Shown here: positions 55,579 to 63,333 of the stretch, piece after piece
How the letters are laid out: every line of letters starts with the position of its first letter
Position numbering within the stretch: position 1 is the stretch's first letter
NCBI RefSeq assembly: GCF_022835695.1
Contig: NZ_BQUV01000001.1
Coordinates: 1,216,263-1,280,262 of the forward strand
Length of the DNA stretch: 64,000 bases
Source: Bradyrhizobium sp. Ce-3
GTDB taxonomy: Bacteria > Pseudomonadota > Alphaproteobacteria > Rhizobiales > Xanthobacteraceae
Direction: 5' to 3'
The notes under the pieces: model-generated
Database searches by the model: none
Told to the model about the DNA's origin: nothing
What the model saw: only the letters and a program-made list of their open reading frames with translations
Translations under genes and position numbers: made by a program

Positions 55579-57207
55579 ATGCTGACGGCCGCCCGCAGCA
55601 AATACGCCGTGTTGGCGTTCGCCGCGATCATCGCGGTGGCGGCGTCGACAGCGCTGTTCGCAGGTCGTGCCGATGCCGCTCGCGGCGGCGGAGGCCATGG
55701 CGGCGGAGGTGGCGGTCATGGCGGTGGCGGCTTCCATGGTGGTGGCGGCGGATTTCATGGTGGCGGCGGTTTCCACGGTGGCGGCGGATTTCGCGGTGGC
55801 GGAGGTGGGTTTCATGGCGGCGGGTTTCACGCCAGCGCTCCGCGCGGCGGCGGCTTTCACACCATTCGTCCCGCAGCAAGAGCCGGGGCGAGGCCCGGCG
55901 GCGGCTCAGCCGCACGCCATTCCCAATTCCGTCCCGCCGCGCGCACCGCGCCGAGCGTAGCCGCCGGTCGAGCCGGTCGAGTTGCCGCCTCACCCGCCGC
56001 GATGCGGCACAATGCGAACGTCGTCGGACGCTCGCTGGCCTCGCGCCAGATCAGGACCGCAATGGGCAGACCGGGCGGGCTGCGCAACCCGATGACGCGC
56101 GCGGCCATCACGACAGCCGCCGCCGGAGCCGCGTTGGGCTATCGCAATGGCGATGGATGGTGGCGTCATGCGAATGGCGGCTATGGCTGGGTCGGCCCGG
56201 TGTTCTGGCCCTACGCCTATTACGATCTCTATGATTACACCTGGTGGGGCGCGGGCTATGATCCGTACTTCTGGGATTACGGCTACAACGATCTCTATGC
56301 CGGCCTGTTCGGTCCGTACGACTATGATGCGTTGAGCGGCTATGCCTTTTACCTGCCCGGCTATGCCGGTCCCCGGCCGCCGAGCACGGGCCGATCGCGC
56401 ACCGGCCAGGCAGCCACCCTTGCCGACATGTGCGGCAGCGACCGAAGCGACATCGCGGGCTTCCCGATCGAGCAATTCCGCAGCGCCATTCAGCCCAATA
56501 CGGAGCAAAGCGCGGCGCTCGACGACCTCGCCGGCACATCGCAGAAGGCGTCCGCGACGATTCTTGATTCATGTCCCAAGGACGTGCCGCTGACCGCACC
56601 GAGCCGCCTCGCCGCGATGCAGCAGCGCCTGCAGGCGATGCGCGACGCGGTCGGCATCCTGCAACCGGCGCTCGAGAAGTTCTATGGATTGTTGACCGAC
56701 GATCAGAAGGCGAAGGTGACTGCGCTGGTGGCGGATCAGCACCGCGGCCAGCGCGAGGCAGCGCCGGACAACGCCAACTGCAACGCGGCGCAGCCTGCCG
56801 CCATCGCATGGCCCGGCGACGTCATCGAACGCAGTGTCAAGCCAACCGACGCGCAGCGGGCGAGCCTCGACGCCTTGCGGGATGCGGCGACAAAGGCCGA
56901 GGACACCTTGAAATCGTCCTGCCCGCCCGCCGAGGCGCGCACGCCACCGGCACGCCTTGCGGCGGTCGAAGCACGACTCGACACGATGCTGCAGGCGATC
57001 GGCACGGTGCGCCCGGCGCTGGACACCTTCTACGCCGCCCTGAGCGACGAGCAGAAGGCCGCGTTCGACGCGGTCGGCCCCGAGCGAAACGGCGGCAGGA
57101 CCACGATGGCCGCGAGCAACGAGGAACCTCCGCGAGGCCGTCATCGCCGCCACCACCATCATGGTCCGAATATCGGAGGCATGATCTTCCGGATGATCGG
57201 CCTGTAA
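55579..57207 (+). CDS. Secreted glycine-rich protein with two LTXXQ (Spy/CpxP-like) domains
   Basis: This 542-residue protein has a signal peptide (about residues 1-33, ending GRADAA), then a Gly/His-rich tandem region (FHGGGG units, about residues 35-92), a basic spacer, and an aromatic, Tyr/Trp-rich segment near residues 190-270 (GWWRHANGGYGWVGP). Two C-terminal helical modules carry LTDDQK near residue 372 and LSDEQK near residue 488, the LTXXQ motif of Spy/CpxP-type periplasmic proteins. A GGAGGG ribosome site precedes the ATG at 55579. The protein ends with a His-rich tail that could bind metal. Function is unknown; an envelope-stress or metal-related role is possible. Confidence 0.82.
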   Translation: MLTAARSKYAVLAFAAIIAVAASTALFAGRADAARGGGGHGGGGGGHGGGGFHGGGGGFHGGGGFHGGGGFRGGGGGFHGGGFHASAPRGGGFHTIRPAARAGARPGGGSAARHSQFRPAARTAPSVAAGRAGRVAASPAAMRHNANVVGRSLASRQIRTAMGRPGGLRNPMTRAAITTAAAGAALGYRNGDGWWRHANGGYGWVGPVFWPYAYYDLYDYTWWGAGYDPYFWDYGYNDLYAGLFGPYDYDALSGYAFYLPGYAGPRPPSTGRSRTGQAATLADMCGSDRSDIAGFPIEQFRSAIQPNTEQSAALDDLAGTSQKASATILDSCPKDVPLTAPSRLAAMQQRLQAMRDAVGILQPALEKFYGLLTDDQKAKVTALVADQHRGQREAAPDNANCNAAQPAAIAWPGDVIERSVKPTDAQRASLDALRDAATKAEDTLKSSCPPAEARTPPARLAAVEARLDTMLQAIGTVRPALDTFYAALSDEQKAAFDAVGPERNGGRTTMAASNEEPPRGRHRRHHHHGPNIGGMIFRMIGL

Positions 57208-57236
57208 GGCACGTCATCGCCGCGCACCCGCGGCAG

Positions 57237-57344
57237 CTATGGCGCGATCCAGATGCCCATCACGATGATCACCAGTGCGACGGCGATCACCAGCACGTCC
57301 GTCGTGAGCCAATCGGGCATTCCATTTGATGGCTGCTCGCTCAT
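57237..57344 (-). CDS. Small membrane protein, 35 residues
   Basis: The frame encodes MSEQPSNGMPDWLTTDV followed by a hydrophobic helix (LVIAVALVIIVMGIWIAP). A strong GAAGGAG sits eight bases before the ATG. The helix is long enough to span the membrane once, with a short polar N-terminus. It is too short for most annotation cut-offs. It converges with the glycine-rich gene and lies alone otherwise. I do not recognise the family. Confidence 0.6.
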   Translation of the reverse strand: MSEQPSNGMPDWLTTDVLVIAVALVIIVMGIWIAP

Positions 57345-57619
57345 GTCCGCGACTCCTTCTGTTCGCGTCGAGCCAACATGCTGAAACGGATCGGCGCGAA
57401 CAAGGATGAACTGGTTCACATAACGGCGCGACAAGCGGTCGCTCCGAATTTCGCGCATCTGCGCGCGCACAAGTTGCGGCATGCGATTGATCTGCCGCCC
57501 AGGTTTCTGAACATGTTCGACAACGAAGGCGGCAGCAGCGAACACTAGCACATCATCGCGCCGCGCGCAGCAAGCGAGCGCGGATCAGCGCGAGCCGTCC
57601 GCCCCGCCAATGCCCTTCC

Positions 57620-58792
57620 TCACAGCACCTTGCGCTGCGCCAGATTCTTCATCAGCGCGCCAACGCCGAAGGTCCAGGGCTCGCATTCGTCGCTGCCCCG
57701 CATGCGGTTGACGAGCTTGCCGAGCTGCGGCGCATCGATGGTGACGATGTCGTCGCGCTTGTGCGTGAAGCCCTCGCCCTTGGCGTCGCGGTCCTTCACC
57801 GGCGCGAACATGGTGCCGAGGAACAGCGCAAAGCCGTCGGGATATTGATGCACGGGCCCGATCGTCTGCGCCACAAGATCGGTCGGATCGCGGCTGATCT
57901 TGGAGATCGAGGAATGGCCTTCGAGCACGAAGCCGTCGGCACCCTTCACCGTGAGGCCGACATCCATCTTCCTGACGTCGTCGAGCGAGAAGGTCGCATC
58001 GAACAGCCGCAGCAGCGGGCCGATCGCGCAGGAGGCGTTGTTGTCCTTGGCCTTCGACAGCAAGAGCGCTGAGCGGCCCTCGAAGTCGCGCAGGTTGACG
58101 TCGTTGCCGAGCGCCGCGCCGACGATCTTGCCGGCGCCGGAGACGATCAGCACGACCTCCGGCTCCGGATTGTTCCAGGTCGATTTCGGATGCAGCCCGG
58201 CATCCATGCCGGTGCCGACCGAGGACAGCGTCGGCGCCTTGGTGAACACCTCGGCGTCGGGGCCGATGCCGACCTCCAGATACTGGCTCCAGGCGTTCTG
58301 GTCGATCAGCACCTGCTTCAGCCGCATCGCCTGCTCGGAGCCAGGCTTCAGCTTGGAGAGATCGTCGCCGACCAGGCGCACCACCTCCTTGCGGATCGCG
58401 TCCGCCGACGACGGGTTGCCGCGCGCCCGCTCCTCGATCACGCGCTCCAGCATCGAGATCGCGAAGGTGACGCCGGCGGCCTTCAGCACCTGGAGGTCGA
58501 CCGGCGCGAGCAGATGCGGTCTGGCCTTGTCGCGGTTATCGGGCGGCGTGTTGGCAAGAATGGCCTCGAAATCGCCGATCCGCTCGCCCTTGGTCGCACG
58601 CAGCGCCGCCGCGGGATCGGCCTCCTCGCACAGCGCGCTTACGGTCGGGAAGCGCGCGGTGATGTCGAATACACCGTCGCCCCGCACCGCGACCACGGCC
58701 GGCCCACCCGCCTGCGGCAGCCAGACCCGTCCGACCAGCGTGCCGGCGGTGCCGTCCTGCGGCAGGACGTCTTTTGGCGTGAGCGAAATCAT
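57620..58792 (-). CDS. XylX-like 2-keto-3-deoxypentonate dehydratase (fumarylacetoacetate hydrolase family)
   Basis: This 390-residue protein closely follows the pattern of Caulobacter XylX: an N-terminal TLVGRVWLP segment, LLAPVDLQVLKAAGVTFAISMLERVIEERARG, WSQYLEVGIGPDAEVFTKAPTLSS and the metal-binding WNNPEPEVVL, ending GVGALMKNLAQRKVL. XylX dehydrates 2-keto-3-deoxyxylonate/arabinonate to alpha-ketoglutarate semialdehyde in the Weimberg pathway. GGGAG precedes the ATG at 58792. It is about 5.7 kb from the aldehyde dehydrogenase that could oxidise its product; a 13-bp dyad is upstream. Confidence 0.85.
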   Translation of the reverse strand: MISLTPKDVLPQDGTAGTLVGRVWLPQAGGPAVVAVRGDGVFDITARFPTVSALCEEADPAAALRATKGERIGDFEAILANTPPDNRDKARPHLLAPVDLQVLKAAGVTFAISMLERVIEERARGNPSSADAIRKEVVRLVGDDLSKLKPGSEQAMRLKQVLIDQNAWSQYLEVGIGPDAEVFTKAPTLSSVGTGMDAGLHPKSTWNNPEPEVVLIVSGAGKIVGAALGNDVNLRDFEGRSALLLSKAKDNNASCAIGPLLRLFDATFSLDDVRKMDVGLTVKGADGFVLEGHSSISKISRDPTDLVAQTIGPVHQYPDGFALFLGTMFAPVKDRDAKGEGFTHKRDDIVTIDAPQLGKLVNRMRGSDECEPWTFGVGALMKNLAQRKVL

Positions 58793-58859
58793 CAGCGACT
58801 CCCTTTGGTTTTGTCGGCGCTTGTTAGCACAGTCCGCCCGGCGGCGTGAAACAGCGGTC

Positions 58860-58872
58860 ATGACATTGTCAT
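58860..58872. promoter_or_regulatory. Dyad upstream of the XylX-like gene
   Basis: ATGACATTGTCAT is a perfect palindrome (ATGACA/TGTCAT around one T), centred 74 bases before the XylX-like start and 73 before the divergent PPK2 start. It contains ATTGTCA, shared with the GntR-type sites, but the dyad axis differs. Confidence 0.45.
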
Positions 58873-58938
58873 AGAGGGGTAACATCGCCCGTCAATGCTG
58901 CCGTCCGATCCATCTAACACACTGAAAGACGGACCTTC

Positions 58939-59886
58939 ATGACGACCTCCGCCCTCACCGACGAAGCCGCCCGGGACGAAGCCTTGCGCGACGAGGCACT
59001 GCGCGCCCGCATCCATCAGGAGATGGCCGACAGCCTCGACGAGGAACTCGAGCTCGAGCTCGACGATATGAGGCTCGACGAGCTCGATCACGACGGAGCC
59101 GCCGGCAAGCCGTCGATCGACCGCAAGTTCTACTTCCGCGAATTGCTGCGGCTGCAGGGCGAGCTGGTCAAGCTGCAGGACTGGGTGCAGCACGAGAAGA
59201 AGAAGGTCGTGGTGCTGTTCGAGGGCCGCGATTCCGCCGGCAAGGGCGGCGTCATCAAGCGCATCACCCAGCGGCTCAACCCGCGCGTCTGCCGGATCGC
59301 GGCGCTGCCGGCGCCGAATGAGCGCGAACGCACGCAATGGTACTTCCAGCGCTATGTCTCGCATCTGCCGGCCGGCGGCGAGATCGTGCTGTTCGACCGC
59401 AGCTGGTACAACCGCGCCGGCGTCGAGAAGGTGATGGGGTTCTGCAACGACGAGCAGTATGAGGAGTTCTTCAACTCGGTGCCCGAATTCGAGCGGATGC
59501 TGATCCGCTCCGGCACCATCCTCTTGAAATACTGGTTCTCGATCACCGACGACGAGCAGGCGTTCCGCTTCTCGATGCGGATCCAGGATCCGCTGAAGCA
59601 GTGGAAGCTGAGCCCGATGGACGTCGAGGCGCGGACCCGCTGGGAGCTCTACACCAAGGCCAAGGAGACGATGCTGGAGCGCACTCATCTGCCCGACTCG
59701 CCGTGGTGGATCGTCGATGCCGTCGACAAGAAGCGCGCCCGGCTCAACTGCATCTCGCATTTCCTGAGCCAGATCCCCTACCAGGCGGTCACCCACCAGC
59801 CGGTGGTGCTGCCGCCGCGGGTGCGCAACCCCGACTATCACCGCGGCCCGATCCCGCCGGAGATGTACGTGCCGGGACGGTATTGA
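58939..59886 (+). CDS. ppk2: Polyphosphate kinase 2 (PPK2)
   Basis: This 315-residue kinase transfers phosphate between polyphosphate and nucleotides. It has the PPK2 Walker A EGRDSAGKGG (residues 95-104), the Walker B/lid segment FDRSWYNRAG (152-161) and the family's PAPNERERTQWYFQRYV and HFLSQIPY blocks. The N-terminal 50 residues are acidic (DEELELELDDM) and variable. It is single-domain; whether it prefers ADP or GDP is not visible. It is divergent from the XylX-like gene and ends before a hairpin at 59898-59931. Confidence 0.93.
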   Translation: MTTSALTDEAARDEALRDEALRARIHQEMADSLDEELELELDDMRLDELDHDGAAGKPSIDRKFYFRELLRLQGELVKLQDWVQHEKKKVVVLFEGRDSAGKGGVIKRITQRLNPRVCRIAALPAPNERERTQWYFQRYVSHLPAGGEIVLFDRSWYNRAGVEKVMGFCNDEQYEEFFNSVPEFERMLIRSGTILLKYWFSITDDEQAFRFSMRIQDPLKQWKLSPMDVEARTRWELYTKAKETMLERTHLPDSPWWIVDAVDKKRARLNCISHFLSQIPYQAVTHQPVVLPPRVRNPDYHRGPIPPEMYVPGRY

Positions 59887-59897
59887 TCGAACTGCAC

Positions 59898-59931
59898 CAC
59901 CTCTCCCCGCCCTTCGTCGCGGGGAGAGGTG
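59898..59931 (+). terminator. Hairpin after ppk2
   Basis: A perfect 13-bp stem (CACCTCTCCCCGC and its complement) with an eight-base loop begins 12 bases after the PPK2 stop. There is no T-run, so it may be a repeat-derived element acting as a partial terminator. A similar imperfect hairpin (CCTCTCCCCGC) follows the next gene at 60922-60954. Confidence 0.5.
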
Positions 59932-60030
59932 AAGAGCTGGGCACCTCGCCTACCAATGGCGCAGGCGCGCGGACTTGCTGGCATCGGATACCGACGCTAG
60001 GCTTCCCCGATCTGGTGCAGGGAGGCCCGC

Positions 60031-60906
60031 TTGACTCAATCCGACGACATCAAAATTTCCGAAGAACGCCGTGACGCGCTGCGCTATGCACTCGGGATCG
60101 GCGGCGGCGCGGCGCTCGCGGCCGCGATGGCCACCCCGGCCTCGGCGCAGACCGCCGACAACACGCTGGACCGCATCCGCGCCAACAAGGTGCTGCGGAT
60201 CGCGGTGCTGCCGGGCGAGCTGCCCTATTTCAACAAGGACCTCGCCACCGGCACCTGGTCCGGCTTCTCGATCGAGATGGCCAACGACCTCGCCAAGCTG
60301 CTCGACGTCAAGCTGGAATATGTCGAGTCGACCTATGGCAATTCGATTCTCGATCTGCAGGCCAACAAGATCGATCTCGGCTTTGCGCTCAACCCGACGC
60401 CGCAGCGCGCGCTGGTGGTGGACTTCACCAATCTGGTGTTCCCGCATCCGTTCGGCGCGATGCTGAAGAAGGGGCTGGAGGCCAAGACCTGGGCCGACAT
60501 CAACAAGCCCGAGGTCAAGATCGCGGTCGACGTCGGCTCGGCCAACGAGGCGGTGGCGCGGCGCTTTGCGCCGAACGCCACCATCAAGTCGCTGAAGTCG
60601 CGCGACGAGGTGATGCTGGAGATGTCCTCGGGCCGCGTCGATTGCGTGGTCAACGCGCTGGTGCTCGGGCTGACCGCGATCGCCAAGAACCCGAACCTCG
60701 GCACCTACAAGATCCTGGCCTCGCCCTCGGTGACGATCGCGAGCGGCATGGCGGTGCGGCGCGAGCAGGACAAGCGCTGGCGCGATTTCCTGTCGGTGTG
60801 GGTCGACTACAACCGCGGCATCGGCCAGATGCGCGAATGGTTCGTCAAGGGCCTCGGCCTCGCCGGCGTCAAGGCGGAGGACGTGCCGGTGGAGCTGAAT
60901 ATCTGA
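60031..60906 (+). CDS. Amino-acid ABC transporter substrate-binding protein (family 3)
   Basis: This 291-residue protein starts with a likely Tat signal: ERRDALRYALGIGGGAALAAAMATPASAQ, with a twin arginine before the hydrophobic part. The mature protein is a bacterial SBP_bac_3 member (LRIAVLPGELPYFNKDLATGTWSGFSIEMANDLAKLL; KIDLGFALNPTPQR). It begins with a TTG preceded by a good GGGAGG. It converges with the permease gene rather than being followed by it, so the two may be separately transcribed. The ligand is probably a polar amino acid. Confidence 0.87.
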   Translation: MTQSDDIKISEERRDALRYALGIGGGAALAAAMATPASAQTADNTLDRIRANKVLRIAVLPGELPYFNKDLATGTWSGFSIEMANDLAKLLDVKLEYVESTYGNSILDLQANKIDLGFALNPTPQRALVVDFTNLVFPHPFGAMLKKGLEAKTWADINKPEVKIAVDVGSANEAVARRFAPNATIKSLKSRDEVMLEMSSGRVDCVVNALVLGLTAIAKNPNLGTYKILASPSVTIASGMAVRREQDKRWRDFLSVWVDYNRGIGQMREWFVKGLGLAGVKAEDVPVELNI

Positions 60907-61336
60907 CGTGAAGCTCCCTAACCTCTCCCCGCCTGCGGCACTTGCGGGGGGAGGCGTTACCAAAATATCGAAAACAACCCCATGCAAAGTAGCCGGCGGT
61001 GGCCGGCGTTCGACGAGGCGACTTGACACGTCGGGCAACTCAGGGGTATTCTTCTAATATTCAGAAATCCGGCAGACCTACGCTCGCCCACGGGCGTGGG
61101 GTATTGCGTGTTTGCGTAACCGACGTTTCCGCGTCCTCATGCCCGGCAGGCATATGCGATAGCCCTGCCGCCTGGAGAGATCGGATCGCATCGAAGATCC
61201 GATCCGGGTGAGAGGCAAAGCACATTGCTCAACAAGCACCGAACTGCTCGCCGGATAGAAGCCCCTCACCCCGACCCTCCAAGAGCAAGCTTCGCTTGTC
61301 TCGACCCCGCAAGAGCGGGACGAGGGAGAAGAAAGA
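60907..61336. other. Long convergent intergenic region
   Basis: This 430-bp gap lies between two genes that point at each other. It contains an imperfect CCTCTCCCCGC hairpin (60922-60954), a TTGACA-like site near 61023 and repeat-like GC-rich ends (CTCACCCCGACCCTCC ... GAGGGAGAAG) at 61264-61331. No open frame looks coding and no RNA gene is recognisable. It may hold degenerate repeat remnants. Confidence 0.5.
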
Positions 61337-62005
61337 TCACACCTTGTCGTAGGTCAGCCCGCGCTCCAGCCGGCGCGCCACCAGCGTCGACGGGAACAGA
61401 ATGGCAAAATAGATCAGCGCCACGATGGTGTAGACCTCGAGCGGCCGGTAGGTGTCGGCGTTGATCAGGGTCGCGTTGTAGACCAGGTCGGGCACCGCGA
61501 TGATCGAGACCAGCGAGGTGTTCTTCAGCTGCGTCACCGACTGGTTGACATAGGGCGCCATCATCGGCTTCAGCGCCTGCGGCAGGATCACGAGCCGCAT
61601 CAGATGCCAGCCGCGGAGGCCGAGCGCCTTGGCGGCATCCCACTGCCCGACCGGCACGCTCTCGATCGAGCCGCGCACGATCTCGGCATAGAACGCGCCG
61701 CCATAGAGCGAGAGCACACTGACGGCCGCGACATGCGCCGGGATGTTGACCCCGATCACCACCGGAAACGCGTAGTAGAACCAGATGATCTGCACCAGCA
61801 GCGGCGTGCAGCGGAATAGCTCGATATAGGCGATCAGCAGCCAGTCGATCACGGGAATGCGGCGCAGCCGCAGCATGCCGACGATCAGGCCGATCAAGGT
61901 CCCCAGGATGATGGTGCCGATCGTGTAGGCCATGGTCCAGCCGAGCCCGAGCCAGAACAGATGGCTGTACTTGGCGAGGATGCCGAAATCCCAGACGTAG
62001 TTCAT
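61337..62005 (-). CDS. Amino-acid ABC transporter permease (HisM/GlnP type)
   Basis: This 222-residue permease starts MNYVWDFGILAKYSHLFWLGLGWTM and has the polar amino-acid permease pattern, with FRCTPLLVQIIWFYYAFP, YGGAFYAEIVRGSIESVPVGQWDAAKALGL and the EAA loop LRGWHLMRLVILPQALK. Five membrane segments are visible. No second permease or ATPase is nearby; it probably works as a homodimer or with parts encoded elsewhere. It is 64 bases downstream of the DadA-like gene on the same strand. Confidence 0.9.
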   Translation of the reverse strand: MNYVWDFGILAKYSHLFWLGLGWTMAYTIGTIILGTLIGLIVGMLRLRRIPVIDWLLIAYIELFRCTPLLVQIIWFYYAFPVVIGVNIPAHVAAVSVLSLYGGAFYAEIVRGSIESVPVGQWDAAKALGLRGWHLMRLVILPQALKPMMAPYVNQSVTQLKNTSLVSIIAVPDLVYNATLINADTYRPLEVYTIVALIYFAILFPSTLVARRLERGLTYDKV

Positions 62006-62069
62006 CCTGCCCCTCGGTTGCCGCGCGTGACGCACCCGACTCCCAGCATCGCAGGCGGCCTCGCGTGTG

Positions 62070-63329
62070 TCACGCGATATACCGGTCCGGCGAAAATGCC
62101 TTGACGTCGAATGGCGGCGCAGCACCTGCGATCATCGCCGCAACCGCGGCACCCGTTCCGGGGCCGGTGGTGAAGCCGATATGCTGGTTGCCGAAGGCGA
62201 GCCAGAGCCCGCGATGCCGTGGCGCCGGCCCGATCATCGGCAGGCTGTCGGGCAACGTCGGCCGCGCGCCGCGCCAGCGCTCGCCGACCGCGTCGCCGAA
62301 CTCGACCACGCCGCGCGCCATCGGCACCACGAAATCGAGCTGCGCATCATTCGACGGCGCGTCGCGCGCGGTGAGCTCGACGCCGCTGGTGACGCGAATG
62401 CCCTGCTCCATCGGCGTCATCAGAAAGCTGCCTTCCGCGTCATGGATCGGGCGCAGCAATTTGCGTGCCGGGTTCGGCACGAAATGCTGGTGATAGCCGC
62501 GCTCGAACGCCAGCGGCACGCGATAGCCGAGCGGCCGCAGCAATTCGGCCGCCCACGGCCCGAGTGCGACCACGACATGGCGCGCGGCGATCTCGCCGTC
62601 GGCAAGGTGCACGTGCCAGCCGTCGTTCTGTTGCTCGATCCGCCGGATCTCGGATTGCCGCACCGTGCCGCCGCTGGCAGCGAGCATCTGCGCATAGGCC
62701 TTCACCACCGCGCCGGGTGAATCGACCGATGCCGTCTGGCTGTGCAGCAGGCCGACACGATAGACAGGAATGATGTTGGGCTCGAGCGCCGAGATCGCCT
62801 GGCGATCGAGCACCTCGCTCTTGATGCCGAATTCGGCGAGCGCCGCCTGCTCGGCCCTGGCGGTCGAGAGCCCATCGCCGCGCCAGGCCTTGAGCCAGCC
62901 GGTCTCGCGGATGCGATGGCCGGCGCCGGCCTGCACGATCCAGTCGCGATGCAGCGTCAGCGACGTTCCGATCAGGCCGTGCAGCGCGGCGGCGCGCGGC
63001 CTGGTCTGCGACGGTGTCGCCGCGGCGAGGAAGCGGATCACCCAGCCGGCATTGGCGAGCGCCCAGGGAAGATTCCAACGCAGCGCCGGATGCGTGTTGG
63101 TGAGATATTTCGGCAGGTTCTTCAGCAGCGACGGCGTATTGAGCGGCAGGATCGAGCCGGACGAGATGATGCCGGCATTGCCGTAGGAGGTCTCGCTGCC
63201 GGGCTCGCGGCGGTCGACGATGACGACGGACAATCCGCGCTGCCGCGCGGCGAGGCCGGCTGAGACGCCGACCATGCCGGCGCCGAGCACGACGACATCA
63301 GCCTGTTGTACCGGCACGCCCTCGCTCAT
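62070..63329 (-). CDS. FAD-dependent D-amino-acid dehydrogenase-like oxidoreductase (DadA type)
   Basis: This 419-residue flavoenzyme has the DAO-family FAD site VVLGAGMVGVSAGLAARQRG (residues 13-32), YGNAGIISSGSILPLNTPS and the late GLWLAFGNQHIGFTTGPGTG loop, all seen in DadA-like enzymes, which oxidise D-amino acids and pass electrons to the respiratory chain. It lies directly upstream of an amino-acid permease gene and follows the SDR gene by four bases, indicating a transport-oxidation operon. Which D-amino or imino acid it uses is not shown. Confidence 0.87.
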   Translation of the reverse strand: MSEGVPVQQADVVVLGAGMVGVSAGLAARQRGLSVVIVDRREPGSETSYGNAGIISSGSILPLNTPSLLKNLPKYLTNTHPALRWNLPWALANAGWVIRFLAAATPSQTRPRAAALHGLIGTSLTLHRDWIVQAGAGHRIRETGWLKAWRGDGLSTARAEQAALAEFGIKSEVLDRQAISALEPNIIPVYRVGLLHSQTASVDSPGAVVKAYAQMLAASGGTVRQSEIRRIEQQNDGWHVHLADGEIAARHVVVALGPWAAELLRPLGYRVPLAFERGYHQHFVPNPARKLLRPIHDAEGSFLMTPMEQGIRVTSGVELTARDAPSNDAQLDFVVPMARGVVEFGDAVGERWRGARPTLPDSLPMIGPAPRHRGLWLAFGNQHIGFTTGPGTGAAVAAMIAGAAPPFDVKAFSPDRYIA

Positions 63330-63333
63330 GCCG

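Noticed and set aside
55683-55860. Tandem short repeats in the glycine-rich gene as a possible CRISPR or VNTR array
   Set aside because: Repeats are codon-phased Gly/His units within a signal-peptide protein, with no spacers.
57379-57549. 56-codon plus-strand frame starting MLKRIGANKDEL
   Set aside because: No ribosome site, no homology and position opposite the upstream region of the small membrane protein; not convincing as coding.
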